NCBI RefSeq assembly: GCF_003172895.1
Contig: NZ_QGKL01000019.1
Coordinates: forward strand, 110,380 to 174,379
Direction of reading: 5' to 3'
DNA length: 64,000 nucleotides
Source of the DNA: Leucothrix arctica
GTDB taxonomy: Bacteria; Pseudomonadota; Gammaproteobacteria; Thiotrichales; Thiotrichaceae
A program made the translations under genes and the position numbers. Each line of letters begins with the position of its first letter. The stretch's first letter is position 1. Below are positions 1 to 8,092 of this stretch, piece by piece. The notes beneath the pieces were generated by a model. It was not told the DNA's origin. It searched no databases and saw only the letters and a program-made list of their open reading frames with translations.

Positions 1-833
1 CAAATAAACGCCCACGGTAGTATCAGGGTATCTTTCACCAAATCAGCCACGTCAAACACCAACGCGCCACGCCGTGTTTTTCCATGAAGTACCGCAAAGC
101 CGTGTGGAATACCCAACACCCAAAGCGTTGTCGCGGCTAGGCCATAAGCGAGGTAGTTACCGTGATTTAAAAATGCGTTCGCGTCATCAACACTGTCATG
201 CTGGCGAACGAAGTCTTTTTGTTTGGTACGGTTTGCGGCTATTTTGTAGAGGCTTTTGGTGAGCTGGGCTTCGATAAGCAGTAGGTTTTGTACACTGTCA
301 CTATCCGCTATTTTAGAAGAAAATCGTTCCAATGCTTTAGCAATATCTGGGTCTTCAACATTGAATCCTTCATTTTTCAAATCGCGGTCTTTTGACCAGA
401 CTTGCTGCATGTAGGTGATACGAAACTGCTGGACTTGTTTTGCGGCGGCGAGTCGTTTTTCATCATCAAACCAAAACTTCATCCACCCTTGAATGTATTC
501 TGTGGGTCGGTATTCGCTTTGTGGGGATAACCACTCGACTTCGCTTGCCGCTATTAACGGCGTTCCCCCACTACCACTAAAACCGATCAACACACCAGCA
601 GATGCCAACATGCGCACCGCTGCTTGCGTGATGGATGTACCTGTTCCAAGTAGGATGCAGGTGGTGTTGGCAATGGGGATATTCCAGTACTGTTTTTCTA
701 CTTTCTCTTCCGTGAAAAATAAGACACGCCCGTCTTTTTGCATGACACGGCATTTTTCCAAATAGTAGATATTGACGCGTTTTGAGTGCAGTATTGCTTT
801 TAAGTCTGTAAGGTAATCCAAGATTACACCCAT
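1..833 (-). CDS. cas1: Type I-F CRISPR-associated integrase Cas1, 3' end beyond window
   Basis: The reverse strand reads open from an ATG at 833-831 to the window edge, giving 277 codons without a stop. The product begins MGVILDYLTDLKAILHSKR and contains WNIPIANTTCILLGTGTSI, then SPQSEYRPTEYIQGW, and near the edge HGNYLAYGLAATTLWVLGIP, HGKTRRGALVFDVADLVKD and LILPW. These blocks match what I know of the Cas1f subfamily (the Yersinia/Pseudomonas type, about 325 residues). Cas1 is the metal-dependent integrase that inserts new spacers. The conserved His in HGKTRRG and Asp in FDVADL are catalytic positions of the family and both are present. In I-F loci cas1 precedes a cas2-cas3 fusion and the csy genes, so the rest of the operon should lie to the left. 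Only the last roughly 50 residues are missing. Confidence 0.95.
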   Translation of the reverse strand, partial: MGVILDYLTDLKAILHSKRVNIYYLEKCRVMQKDGRVLFFTEEKVEKQYWNIPIANTTCILLGTGTSITQAAVRMLASAGVLIGFSGSGGTPLIAASEVEWLSPQSEYRPTEYIQGWMKFWFDDEKRLAAAKQVQQFRITYMQQVWSKDRDLKNEGFNVEDPDIAKALERFSSKIADSDSVQNLLLIEAQLTKSLYKIAANRTKQKDFVRQHDSVDDANAFLNHGNYLAYGLAATTLWVLGIPHGFAVLHGKTRRGALVFDVADLVKDTLILPWAFI

Positions 834-1143
834 TTATCTTGATTTAATATCAAGCCATTTTGGCATAACTAAAAACATTATTGAATTAATTCTAATCAAC
901 AATTAAATTTATATAAGTGTTGTTCGTTCGAGCACTTTGAAATGCAATTATTAGAGCACTACTTTGACATGGTAGGGGTCAGTAAGGGAAATTCTTAAGC
1001 TGCCTGCACGGCAGTTAACGGTTCTCCTTATACATACCTGACGATTTTTGAAGATAGCCAGTATGGCGCAGTTGTTTCACTCGATCGTCACCTTGGGAAA
1101 AACTTCAAAGCCGGTAAGTTCTAAGACTTACCTATCATCACCC
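834..1143. other. Intergenic region between cas1 and the DUF985 cupin
   Basis: This AT-rich stretch contains one CRISPR-type repeat (992-1019) and a small inverted repeat, GGTAAGT at 1113-1119 against ACTTACC at 1126-1132. On the plus strand 1019-1124 reads open and ends TIFEDSQYGAVVSLDRHLG...KAGKF-stop. That looks protein-like, but it has no start and I do not recognise it, so it may be a gene remnant. No second repeat is seen at the normal I-F spacing of about 60 bp on either side of the first. Confidence 0.5.
992..1019 (-). CRISPR. Solitary type I-F CRISPR repeat
   Basis: Read on the minus strand, this 28-bp sequence starts GTTAACTGCCGTGCAGGCAG and ends CTTAAGAA. It contains the 5-bp stem CTGCC/GGCAG around a 5-nt loop, which is the hairpin bound and cut by Cas6f (Csy4) in I-F systems. 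It closely resembles the consensus I-F repeat. It lies about 160 bp upstream of cas1 in the same orientation. No spacer-repeat continuation is visible, so it is either the relic of a second array or an array reduced to a single unit. Confidence 0.88.
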
Positions 1144-1599
1144 TTAAACAATAAATTTGGTCATGCTGGGGTCTTTGGCTTGCAAGCCTTCTGCTATCGC
1201 TGAGGCTGGATCAATCAACTCAAAGTCTTCAAACTCAAACCCTGGCCCAACCGAACACCCCACCAACACCTTCTTACCCATTGGCTGTGCTGCCTGCCAA
1301 TAGCCTGCCGGTACCACATAGCAAAAAGCACCTGACGCCGCTGACAACTCAATCTTTTCAACAACACTCTCCGAGCCATCCCAAATATAAAGATAAAGCC
1401 CAGTGCCTTGATACAAGTTCCAAACCTCATCAGCTTGTACCTTATGAAAGCGACTCACCTCGCCTTTATTCAATGAAAAATAGATATGGGTTAACGCAGA
1501 GCGCCCAACACCATCGGCTCGGGTAATACGCTCCACAGAACGGAAAACTTCTTGGAAGCGTCCACCTTCGGTGTGTTCGATTAGATTATTTGGCTTCAT
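1144..1599 (-). CDS. DUF985 cupin-domain protein
   Basis: A 151-residue single-domain protein matching the DUF985 (cupin_5, COG3542) family. Recognisable segments are LIEHTEGGRFQEVFRS near the N terminus, LTHIYFSL and SRFHKVQADEVWNLYQG in the middle (with the His and Glu of the cupin pocket), and YVVPAGYWQAAQP followed by VGCSVGPGFEFEDFEL at the end. The family folds as a small beta-barrel; its substrate is generally unknown. The ATG at 1599 gives the usual family length. The gene stands alone, with no close partner on its strand. The family call is firm, the role is not. Confidence 0.9.
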   Translation of the reverse strand: MKPNNLIEHTEGGRFQEVFRSVERITRADGVGRSALTHIYFSLNKGEVSRFHKVQADEVWNLYQGTGLYLYIWDGSESVVEKIELSAASGAFCYVVPAGYWQAAQPMGKKVLVGCSVGPGFEFEDFELIDPASAIAEGLQAKDPSMTKFIV

Positions 1600-1858
1600 G
1601 AGAGTTTGCTACTTAGTTTATTTATGTTGATGGTACATTATTTTTACTACGCAATAGGCCAATGTCTGGCTTGTTGTTTGGTAAATTCGAGTACCTGACT
1701 ATCTTTATAGTTGTGTAAAAAACTAACTTACCATTTCTTTACATCCCCATAACAGACACTTACATGGTTTCGCTGCAAACTACATCCATCGACTAAGCAA
1801 ATGACTTAGACGAACAACTTAAATATTAAAAACAACATACTTAAATAAGGATATAACC

Positions 1859-2245
1859 ATGAAAATTTTAAACGCAGCAATCGTAACAACAGTTCTAGCA
1901 CTTGGCCTTGCAGGTAACTCAATGGCAGCACCAAGCCATGCTGATACGCTTAAAATGCAGAAGTCTGCACAGAGCAAACATCAGAAAGCGAAGCAGCCAG
2001 CTAAGAAAATCATTGTTCAAAAGAAAGCGCAGAAGCAAGTGGTTAAGCGCGTTGTAAAAGTTGTATCTAAAAGAGCACCGGTCAAGAAAGTAGCAAACCG
2101 CTCTTACCGTGTTCGTCCGGGTGACACGCTGTCTCGCATAGCGGCTCGTAACCATGTATCAGTACAAAAGCTGGTTAAGTTAAACCAACTTTGGGGCAAG
2201 AAAGCGAACAACCTACGTGTAGGTATGTTTATCCGCCTCGCTTAA
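1859..2245 (+). CDS. Secreted LysM-domain protein, copy 1
   Basis: A 128-residue protein with a Sec signal peptide (MKILNAAIVTTVLALGLAG, cleavage near NSMAA-A). A very basic Lys/Gln-rich linker follows (about residues 27-80), then one C-terminal LysM domain (about 82-127, SYRVRPGDTLSRIAARNHVS to RVGMFIRL). LysM binds N-acetylglucosamine polymers, so the protein probably sits on peptidoglycan in the periplasm. There is no catalytic domain. The ribosome site AAGGATATAACC precedes the ATG. The paralogue at 8447 shares the leader sequence, the signal peptide and the downstream terminator. The length and basic character of the linker differ between the two copies. Confidence 0.9.
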   Translation: MKILNAAIVTTVLALGLAGNSMAAPSHADTLKMQKSAQSKHQKAKQPAKKIIVQKKAQKQVVKRVVKVVSKRAPVKKVANRSYRVRPGDTLSRIAARNHVSVQKLVKLNQLWGKKANNLRVGMFIRLA

Positions 2246-2266
2246 TTAAGAATTAAGCCACTCAAC

Positions 2267-2306
2267 AAAAAGGCAGTAATCGTCGGGGGATGATTACTGC
2301 CTTTTT
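2267..2306 (+). terminator. Rho-independent terminator of LysM copy 1
   Basis: A perfect 14-bp inverted repeat, AAAAAGGCAGTAAT at 2267-2280 and ATTACTGCCTTTTT at 2293-2306, has a 12-nt loop and flanking A and T runs. It lies 21 bp after the LysM stop codon. The same stem occurs at 8176-8217 and 8931-8968. Confidence 0.92.
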
Positions 2307-2438
2307 GTATCTGGAGTAAACGTATCCGATAACGCACATCCATGAGCTCAATAGTAAAACGGAAAAATTAAGTCAAACCTTCATATAAAACCACTATTAG
2401 TGATATATTAATTCCTTATTGCATAAGGAGTAGACGTC

Positions 2439-4487
2439 ATGGAACAAATAATAAAAATTTCCACACCCTTGATTCTTTCTTTCCTGCTGGCCGCGTGTGG
2501 CAGTTCAGATAAAGCAGCAGTTGATACAAGCGACGAAGATAATGACTCTAGCGGTGGAACGCTAACGCTTAAAACCGCTACTTCCGATGCAGCACTAGAA
2601 ACACAAATAAAAGCGTCGTTATTCACCAGCTACGGCACCATCAATAATCCCTACACTTACGCTTTAGAAAGTGGCACCGTCGCAGAAGCGGTTGCCGACT
2701 CGTTAGACAGCGCAGTACCAGACACCTCATCAACCAACACCCAAGAATCCTCAGTCGATGAAGCAGACCGTGTAAAAACAGATGGCAACTACCTCTACGT
2801 CAGCTCTGTCACCCAACCTAGCATTAGTATATTTAAAGCTGAAACAGGCGCTGCACCACTGGTAGCCAAGCAGTCACTCGCAACACTCAATGACGTCACG
2901 ATCTCTGGACTTTATTTACGTGACGCTGAAGATCAGATAATCGCGATTTCGGGCGATGGACAAAATCCATACTTTCTCGGTGATATGTGGTTCGGCCCTT
3001 ACTACTGGCAAAGCCGCACAACGGAAGTGTTTGACCTTGATGTTAGTGATCCCACAGCCCCTGCTCAACAATCCAAGCTAAGCATTGACGGTCAGCTCAT
3101 CAGTAGTCGAAGAATTGGCTCTTATTTGTACCTGGCCACGCGCCACACGCCTTATGCAGACGGCCTTATTGCTTACCCTAGCTCTGAAGATGACGTTACA
3201 ACAAACAAAGATATTATTAATACGGCTAGTTTGAGCGACCTACTTCCAAGCTACCAAATAGACGATGGCGCTAAGCAAAATTTGTTTGAAAGTGGCGATT
3301 GCTTCTTAACTGACTACGACGATGCAAACAACTCACAAAGCAGCATTATCAGTGTTGTTGCCATCAACCTAGACGCCGCATCGCCTGTGCCTGAAGCGAC
3401 GTGTTTTGTGGGTGACGCAGAAACGCTTTACGTCTCAGAAAAGGCGTTATACCTAGCGACCACAGGCTTCCGATACGACACAACTGATGGTGTTTCGACT
3501 TATAGCGGCGTACAAACAACGGAAATCCATAAGTTTGCGCTTGATGGCACCGACGCTGACTACAAAGGTTCAACAAGCGTTTCAGGGCACTTGGGCTGGC
3601 AGCAAGACTTAAAACCATTCCGCATGAGTGAATACAACGATGTGTTACGCATCATCACATATACCGGCGCTCAACAAAGCAGCGTTGACTCCCCCGCTCA
3701 CCTTTACACCGTGGCAGAAAATGCAACGGGCGATGCGCTTGAAGTGATCGGTGAGTTACCCAACGAAAACCGTCCCGACCCACTTGGCAAAACAGGCGAG
3801 CAGATTTACGCGTCACGCTTTATTGGAGACAAAGGCTATCTCGTGACCTTCCGCGCTACCGACCCACTCTATGTGATTGACCTGTCTAACCCTGCTGATC
3901 CATTCATTGCTAGCGCACTTGAGATTGACGGTTACTCCGACTACTTGCACCCAGTGGGTGAAAATTACCTGTTAGGCATTGGCAAGGATGCGATTGCAGA
4001 TACGTCATCAAGTACGGGCGGTAATACTGACGATGGTCGTGGTGCGTGGTATCAAGGGGTGAAGCTGTCATTAATTGATATCAGTAATCCACAAGACCCT
4101 TTTGAGAAAGAGACGATCATTATTGGTGGCCGAGGTACTGAAACGGCGGTGTCACAAAGTCATCATGCATTGACGACATTGCAGTCGGGTACAACGTTGA
4201 AAATGGCGCTGCCCGTTAGTGTGCATGAGACTGAGAGTTCAAATACTTACTATGATGAAAGTGACCCGCGTTATTTCTATCGATGGACACGTGACGAGCT
4301 TTATCGTTTGAATATCGATACGGAAAATGGCGAGATTTCTTTACTGCCTAGTATTGTTGGGCAGAGTCGTGATTCTGAGAATTACTATTACACACAGTAT
4401 GCGTTGGATCGCTCGGTGATGATTGGGGATGAGGTTTATTATCTTCATGAGGATGAGGTTTTGACTACGGCGGATGTTGTTGAGTAA
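2439..4487 (+). CDS. Beta-propeller lipoprotein
   Basis: A 682-residue protein with a lipoprotein signal (lipobox LLAAC, Cys20) and an acidic, Ser/Thr-rich linker to about residue 100. The body follows the family of secreted proteins with a C-terminal beta-propeller domain (COG4880/PF09826): SSVDEADRVKTDGNYLYV, then successive blades such as TEVFDLDVSDPTAPAQ, DKGYLVTFRATDPLYVIDLS, HPVGENYLLGIG and VKLSLIDISNPQDPF. The family function is not established; propellers of this kind usually act as binding scaffolds. The ATG at 2439 follows AAGGAG by about seven bases. It is probably anchored in the outer membrane. It is monocistronic, and the remains of a resolvase gene follow it. Confidence 0.88.
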   Translation: MEQIIKISTPLILSFLLAACGSSDKAAVDTSDEDNDSSGGTLTLKTATSDAALETQIKASLFTSYGTINNPYTYALESGTVAEAVADSLDSAVPDTSSTNTQESSVDEADRVKTDGNYLYVSSVTQPSISIFKAETGAAPLVAKQSLATLNDVTISGLYLRDAEDQIIAISGDGQNPYFLGDMWFGPYYWQSRTTEVFDLDVSDPTAPAQQSKLSIDGQLISSRRIGSYLYLATRHTPYADGLIAYPSSEDDVTTNKDIINTASLSDLLPSYQIDDGAKQNLFESGDCFLTDYDDANNSQSSIISVVAINLDAASPVPEATCFVGDAETLYVSEKALYLATTGFRYDTTDGVSTYSGVQTTEIHKFALDGTDADYKGSTSVSGHLGWQQDLKPFRMSEYNDVLRIITYTGAQQSSVDSPAHLYTVAENATGDALEVIGELPNENRPDPLGKTGEQIYASRFIGDKGYLVTFRATDPLYVIDLSNPADPFIASALEIDGYSDYLHPVGENYLLGIGKDAIADTSSSTGGNTDDGRGAWYQGVKLSLIDISNPQDPFEKETIIIGGRGTETAVSQSHHALTTLQSGTTLKMALPVSVHETESSNTYYDESDPRYFYRWTRDELYRLNIDTENGEISLLPSIVGQSRDSENYYYTQYALDRSVMIGDEVYYLHEDEVLTTADVVE

Positions 4488-4513
4488 TAGGGTCTATGTG
4501 GTGCTTTTTAAAA

Positions 4514-4943
4514 TCAGTCTGCTTTTAAAACATTGCAGACACCAGCAACAGATACACCTACCTGCTTTGCTATATCCACTTTACTAACACCCTGCTCTAC
4601 CAGTGCCAGTATCTCAGGCTTCTTTGCCTGTGCTGTTGGCTTGCGTCCAGTGTATGCACCTTTAGCCTTAGCCGCTGCAATACCTTCAAGTTGTCGCTCT
4701 TTTCTAATATGAGTTTCAAACTCAGCAAAGGTTGCAGCATTCCAAGGAAGGCGCGACCGTGTGGCGTACTGGTATCTAGACTTTGATCAAGTACCATAAG
4801 GTTAATTTCTCGCGTCCCTTAGTTGTTGTCCCGCTTTGCTTGTCGCTGAATACCTTGTCACAACCTGCGCCCTGTACTCTTTTTAACTGAGTAGTTGAAT
4901 CTTGATCTAATGATGAAACGCGAATATATTCAACTAATAACAT
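4514..4943 (-). pseudogene. Decayed small serine recombinase (resolvase/invertase)
   Basis: The minus strand carries the two ends of a small serine recombinase in shifted frames. From the ATG at 4943 it reads MLLVEYIRVSSLDQDSTTQL, with the catalytic-Ser motif RVSS-DQ, continuing GCDKVFSDKQSG. A second frame gives SLDTSTPHGRAFLGML. A third gives FAEFETHIRKERQLEGIAAA, then GAYTGRKP and a helix-turn-helix ending VCNVLKAD-stop. The middle of the catalytic domain is missing and there are at least two frame changes. Intact enzymes of this family have about 180-200 residues, against roughly 143 codons here. It marks the left side of the accessory patch. 4944-5202 is AT-rich and shows nothing else recognisable. 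Confidence 0.85.
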
Positions 4944-5202
4944 TATAAAATATTCTAAATAAGCCCTGAGATGTTTTTGTAACTACTTCTAAAAACTATA
5001 AAAAAACCCTATTTATAGACTACTCGATACCCTAACAACCTTCTAACAAGGGTGTACTCTAAATGTAAATTCGAATGTTGCACCTAAGCGTTAATCACCT
5101 TAGGAAGGTTATGTTAATCTGGATTCCGTTTATTACACGTTATGTAATCAATACAGGTGTATTTATACGTAAGGATATAGTGCATCAACATCAAGGATAG
5201 AT

Positions 5203-5664
5203 ATGTCAAATACTACATTCGGCGAAGTTATTAGCAGAATCTCAACCGAAAAAGAATACTTGTTAGCATTGGGTGCTTGTGTTCTTCAATTAATCTCTGC
5301 CGAATGGAATGCGGCTTACTGCTGTGAGCGTATGCAACCGGATTATATTAGAGATGTGTCTGATCCTGACCAGAGAATTATGGCAAGGAATATAGCTGAG
5401 AAACTAGTTAGTCTAACAAAGAATCTCCCAGATTCAGATGATAAATCTGAGCTAACAAATGCAGCGGATATTTTCCTTTCTTTGGTAAAAGAAGAAAGGA
5501 ATTTTCTATACCATTCTCATCCAATATCCTACGATGGAAAGACGGCGTTAAAAAAGAATCAAAGAATATTTACCATCGAAGAATTAAAAGAAACTACAGT
5601 CAGAGCCTTTGACTGTAGTGGAGTTCTCAATAAATCGCTGCATGGTTTTCTCAGGCAGCCATGA
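5203..5664 (+). CDS. Hypothetical protein with a HEPN-type RNxxxH motif
   Basis: A 153-residue, mainly helical soluble protein with no signal peptide; I do not recognise a family. Around residues 98-106 it reads KEERNFLYHSH. RNFLYH fits the R-polar-xxx-H signature of HEPN-fold ribonucleases and nucleotidyltransferase partners, and it follows a predicted helix (NAADIFLSLV). The N-terminal half (LLALGACVLQLISAEWNAAY) could form the first helices of such a bundle. The start at 5203 follows AAGGATAG. The next two genes on the same strand carry related-looking motifs. The motif is short and could be coincidental, so the HEPN assignment is tentative. Confidence 0.6.
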   Translation: MSNTTFGEVISRISTEKEYLLALGACVLQLISAEWNAAYCCERMQPDYIRDVSDPDQRIMARNIAEKLVSLTKNLPDSDDKSELTNAADIFLSLVKEERNFLYHSHPISYDGKTALKKNQRIFTIEELKETTVRAFDCSGVLNKSLHGFLRQP

Positions 5665-5771
5665 CAAGCTAAACATAACGAATTATGCGTAGTTACTGTG
5701 ATTACTAATTGTGTTTTAGTAGCGCTATTTAACCACTATTTCGCGTGCTAATATCAGGTGAAATCATATTA

Positions 5772-5837
5772 ATGGTATGTTTAATGAATGAAGAAATGGC
5801 ACCTGAGCTCTATGCAAACACCGGCAGTAATCAGTAA
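5772..5837 (+). CDS. 21-codon leader ORF overlapping the next start
   Basis: A short frame (MVCLMNEEMAPELYANTGSN and one Gln) is preceded by AGGTGA nine bases before its ATG. It ends in TAATG, so its stop shares a base with the start of the 188-residue gene, which lacks a good ribosome site of its own. That arrangement suggests translational coupling. The peptide itself may have no function. Confidence is limited by its length. Confidence 0.35.
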   Translation: MVCLMNEEMAPELYANTGSNQ

Positions 5838-6403
5838 TGATGAGCATAACCTATAAGATCAACAAAGCTATTCGTATGACAACAGCACTCGAGAATTTCT
5901 GGTCAAGCTCTAGAGGATGGGCTCCTGAGTCAGCTGCTGAATTGCTAGCAGAAGCAAGACTTGATCGACAAATATCTTTTGCGCATACACTGTCAGATTA
6001 TCTTGAACCTTTTCCGGAGGGCTCAGCTGAGGCTCGTATAATTCTTGGGTATACAACGTTACGAAGCATGGCTGAAGGAGCATTGAAGTTATTCTTTTCC
6101 GTTTGGTTTGAGGATTATCAGGCAGATGTAGACGCAGCGAGACGCAAAGGAGAACTAGTATCACCAGAAGATGTGAAGTTTGACTATCTGATATTTTTGT
6201 ATGTTAGTAAGTTTGGTAACCAGTATCAAGATTTTCTTAGACAAGTTCAATACCGAGGGAATGCAATCCATCATTTCAAACATCGAGATATTGGCACTCA
6301 ACAAGAGTTAATTGCAGACATTGAAAGTTATTGTGATTTCTTAACAGCTATTAATGATGGACTGCCGTATCCAGATGAGATGTATAACCCAGCTCTAGCC
6401 TAA
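5837..6403 (+). CDS. Hypothetical protein, possibly HEPN-like
   Basis: A 188-residue predicted helical protein with no signal peptide or membrane segment, and I do not recognise a family. Near residues 139-146 it reads QYRGNAIHHFKH. RGNAIH is an R-x4-H arrangement similar to HEPN and DUF4145-type proteins, in a region of predicted helix (QYQDFLRQVQ before, QELIADIESYCDFLTAI after). The start at 5837 overlaps the stop of a 21-codon leader; an internal Met at residue 14 is an alternative. It lies between two other small genes with comparable C-terminal motifs, in an AT-rich patch bounded by a dead resolvase. A role in a toxin or defence module is possible but unproven. Confidence 0.6.
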   Translation: MMSITYKINKAIRMTTALENFWSSSRGWAPESAAELLAEARLDRQISFAHTLSDYLEPFPEGSAEARIILGYTTLRSMAEGALKLFFSVWFEDYQADVDAARRKGELVSPEDVKFDYLIFLYVSKFGNQYQDFLRQVQYRGNAIHHFKHRDIGTQQELIADIESYCDFLTAINDGLPYPDEMYNPALA

Positions 6404-6463
6404 CTAAACGTTCGCCATCCCGATAAGGCTGGTGAGGAAAGACTTTAAATAGCAAAGGAAACT

Positions 6464-7027
6464 ATGAAGATAATATCGGGCTTAATTAGTATTATATTTA
6501 TTATTCTAGCTTCTCTACATATTTTTGTAGATGCAGTAACAATTGATGTGATCGCAATTATGCTAATTGTTTTGGCTTCTTTACCTTGGACACTACCCTA
6601 CCTAAAATCTTTTGAGCTTCCAGGTGGGGTAAAAATTGAATTAAAAGATGTACAAACTGCAATTGAAAAAGTGTCTGGAGGTGACGACGAACCTTCGGTA
6701 GAAACATCAGATTATGATTATCTAAAGGTAATATCTGCTCACGACCCAAGTCTTGCTCTTGTAGCAATTCGCATTGAAATTGAAAAAGCTGTCCGCTCTA
6801 CACTTGATAGTGAGGAACGCCCAATTCCTTTATCGAGAGCTATTAATGAGTTAATTTCAAACGGCACCATTACACGAAGTATTGCTTCAGGTTTAACAGA
6901 ATTTATACAATTAGGTAATCAAGCTGCTCATGGAGTTGAGGTTGATGCTCAAGCAGCAGACTATGTAATTGAAAATGCAGCAAATATATTAAAACCATTT
7001 AAAGAACAATTAGCTAATGCCAATTAA
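6464..7027 (+). CDS. Membrane-anchored DUF4145-like protein
   Basis: A 187-residue protein with two N-terminal membrane helices (about residues 3-23 and 27-46) followed by a cytoplasmic helical domain. From about residue 90 the pattern AIRIEIEKAVRSTL, SRAINELISNGTI, SGLTEFIQLGNQAAHG and ADYVIENAANILKPF resembles DUF4145, a HEPN-related domain often found in restriction and defence genes. The usual basic residue before GNxAAH is Leu here, which may mean loss of nuclease activity. AAAGGAAACT precedes the ATG. It is 60 bp after the previous gene and probably cotranscribed. The family assignment is by motif only. Confidence 0.65.
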   Translation: MKIISGLISIIFIILASLHIFVDAVTIDVIAIMLIVLASLPWTLPYLKSFELPGGVKIELKDVQTAIEKVSGGDDEPSVETSDYDYLKVISAHDPSLALVAIRIEIEKAVRSTLDSEERPIPLSRAINELISNGTITRSIASGLTEFIQLGNQAAHGVEVDAQAADYVIENAANILKPFKEQLANAN

Positions 7028-7267
7028 CAAGTAGCTGCATCGAAAAAACTACTCGCTCTCGCTCGCATTTTTCCGCTGAGCAATGCGTAAGAAAGGTATT
7101 CAAACCTAACCAAAGTCTTCTTTTTTTGATCGTTTGAATGATTCCAGGTACTAGACATAACATCCGATTATGCGAAGCTACGAGGACGACTTTCCGCTTC
7201 GTATGGTTTCAAAGAAACGACTCCATCAAGTTGTAAATCTCTAGCAAGGGTATATCCTAGCCACTAA

Positions 7268-8092
7268 TTATTTTAACGCCTTAGAAAGCTCGTAATTTAT
7301 AGTTAAGCGAAGCTCACTTTCAGAGTCCATATAATAGTCTCCTTCATTCCAATCTCCCCCCATATAGCCTTGTGTTAAAAATGGTTTAATCGCATTTTTA
7401 GCCTCTAGTTGGCGTATTGCCTTGATTAATTTGACCTTATTGATCGGGATTTTTTTACCGCTATAACCTGAAAATACTGGGCAGGCTTTGATAAAAGAAT
7501 CAAACAACGCTGTACCGGTTTTGAATTTTATAAATTCTGATGAAGAACCATCATAGCTCGGAAGCGGTGGTTCAATTTGTTTTGTTGCCGCTGTATATTT
7601 AATGTCAGCAAAGGTTTTGTAGAAGCCATGAAATTCACAAGGGCTGATAGCGGGAAGAACACCAACTAGCTGCTTTTCTAACTGGGGTCTTATCTCGACT
7701 TTTGAATTGCTATTTTTCTTGCTTGGGCCAGCTTTTGCTATACGCATATTAATGCCAGCCTTAGCGTGGTTAAGGCCAAACTTTTCCAATGCTGACTTCA
7801 TCTTTTCATAGTTGGTGTTTAGCTCTAGGCCACCAAATTTTCCATAATAATAGGCTGGAAGTTTCTTATCGGCAGAGTCATCGGAAACATGAATTACTGG
7901 GCAATCTTGAGTGAATTTTTTTATTTTTTGCTGATCATCAGTTGATCTGTAAATCTTTGCATTTTGCCCATCACCTAGCGTTGCTATTTCATAATCAAAA
8001 AGATCATCAAGAATACCATGTATATTGCAAGCAGGAGCAGAGAGTGCACTCGATGCGCCGAACAGAGAAAAAAGCAGAATTAATGTTTTCAT
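7268..8092 (-). CDS. Secreted protein of two related modules, unknown function
   Basis: A 274-residue protein with a clear signal peptide (MKTLILLFSLFGASSALSA). The mature part appears to be an internal duplication. Module 1 (about 21-115) starts ACNIHGILDDLF and has a second Cys in FTQDCPVIHVS. Module 2 (about 150-270) starts PCEFHGFYKTFAD and has FIKACPVFSGY. Both contain C-x2-HG, then C-PV, then a basic KLPAYYYGK or KKIPINKVK segment, then an amphipathic helix (YEKMKSALEKFG or LIKAIRQLEAKN). The paired Cys residues suggest one disulfide per module. I do not recognise a family. It is probably periplasmic and is transcribed away from the second LysM gene. Confidence 0.75.
   Translation of the reverse strand: MKTLILLFSLFGASSALSAPACNIHGILDDLFDYEIATLGDGQNAKIYRSTDDQQKIKKFTQDCPVIHVSDDSADKKLPAYYYGKFGGLELNTNYEKMKSALEKFGLNHAKAGINMRIAKAGPSKKNSNSKVEIRPQLEKQLVGVLPAISPCEFHGFYKTFADIKYTAATKQIEPPLPSYDGSSSEFIKFKTGTALFDSFIKACPVFSGYSGKKIPINKVKLIKAIRQLEAKNAIKPFLTQGYMGGDWNEGDYYMDSESELRLTINYELSKALK

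Noticed and set aside
1049..1076. Possible second, degenerate CRISPR repeat
   Set aside because: CAGTT aligns 57 bp from its place in the first repeat, but only about 8 of 28 positions agree and the hairpin is absent.
5040..7120. Integron cassette array (GCCTAAC near 6399 and similar strings)
   Set aside because: No matching GTTRRRY partner at attC distance and no folded attC structure could be found after any of the three small genes.
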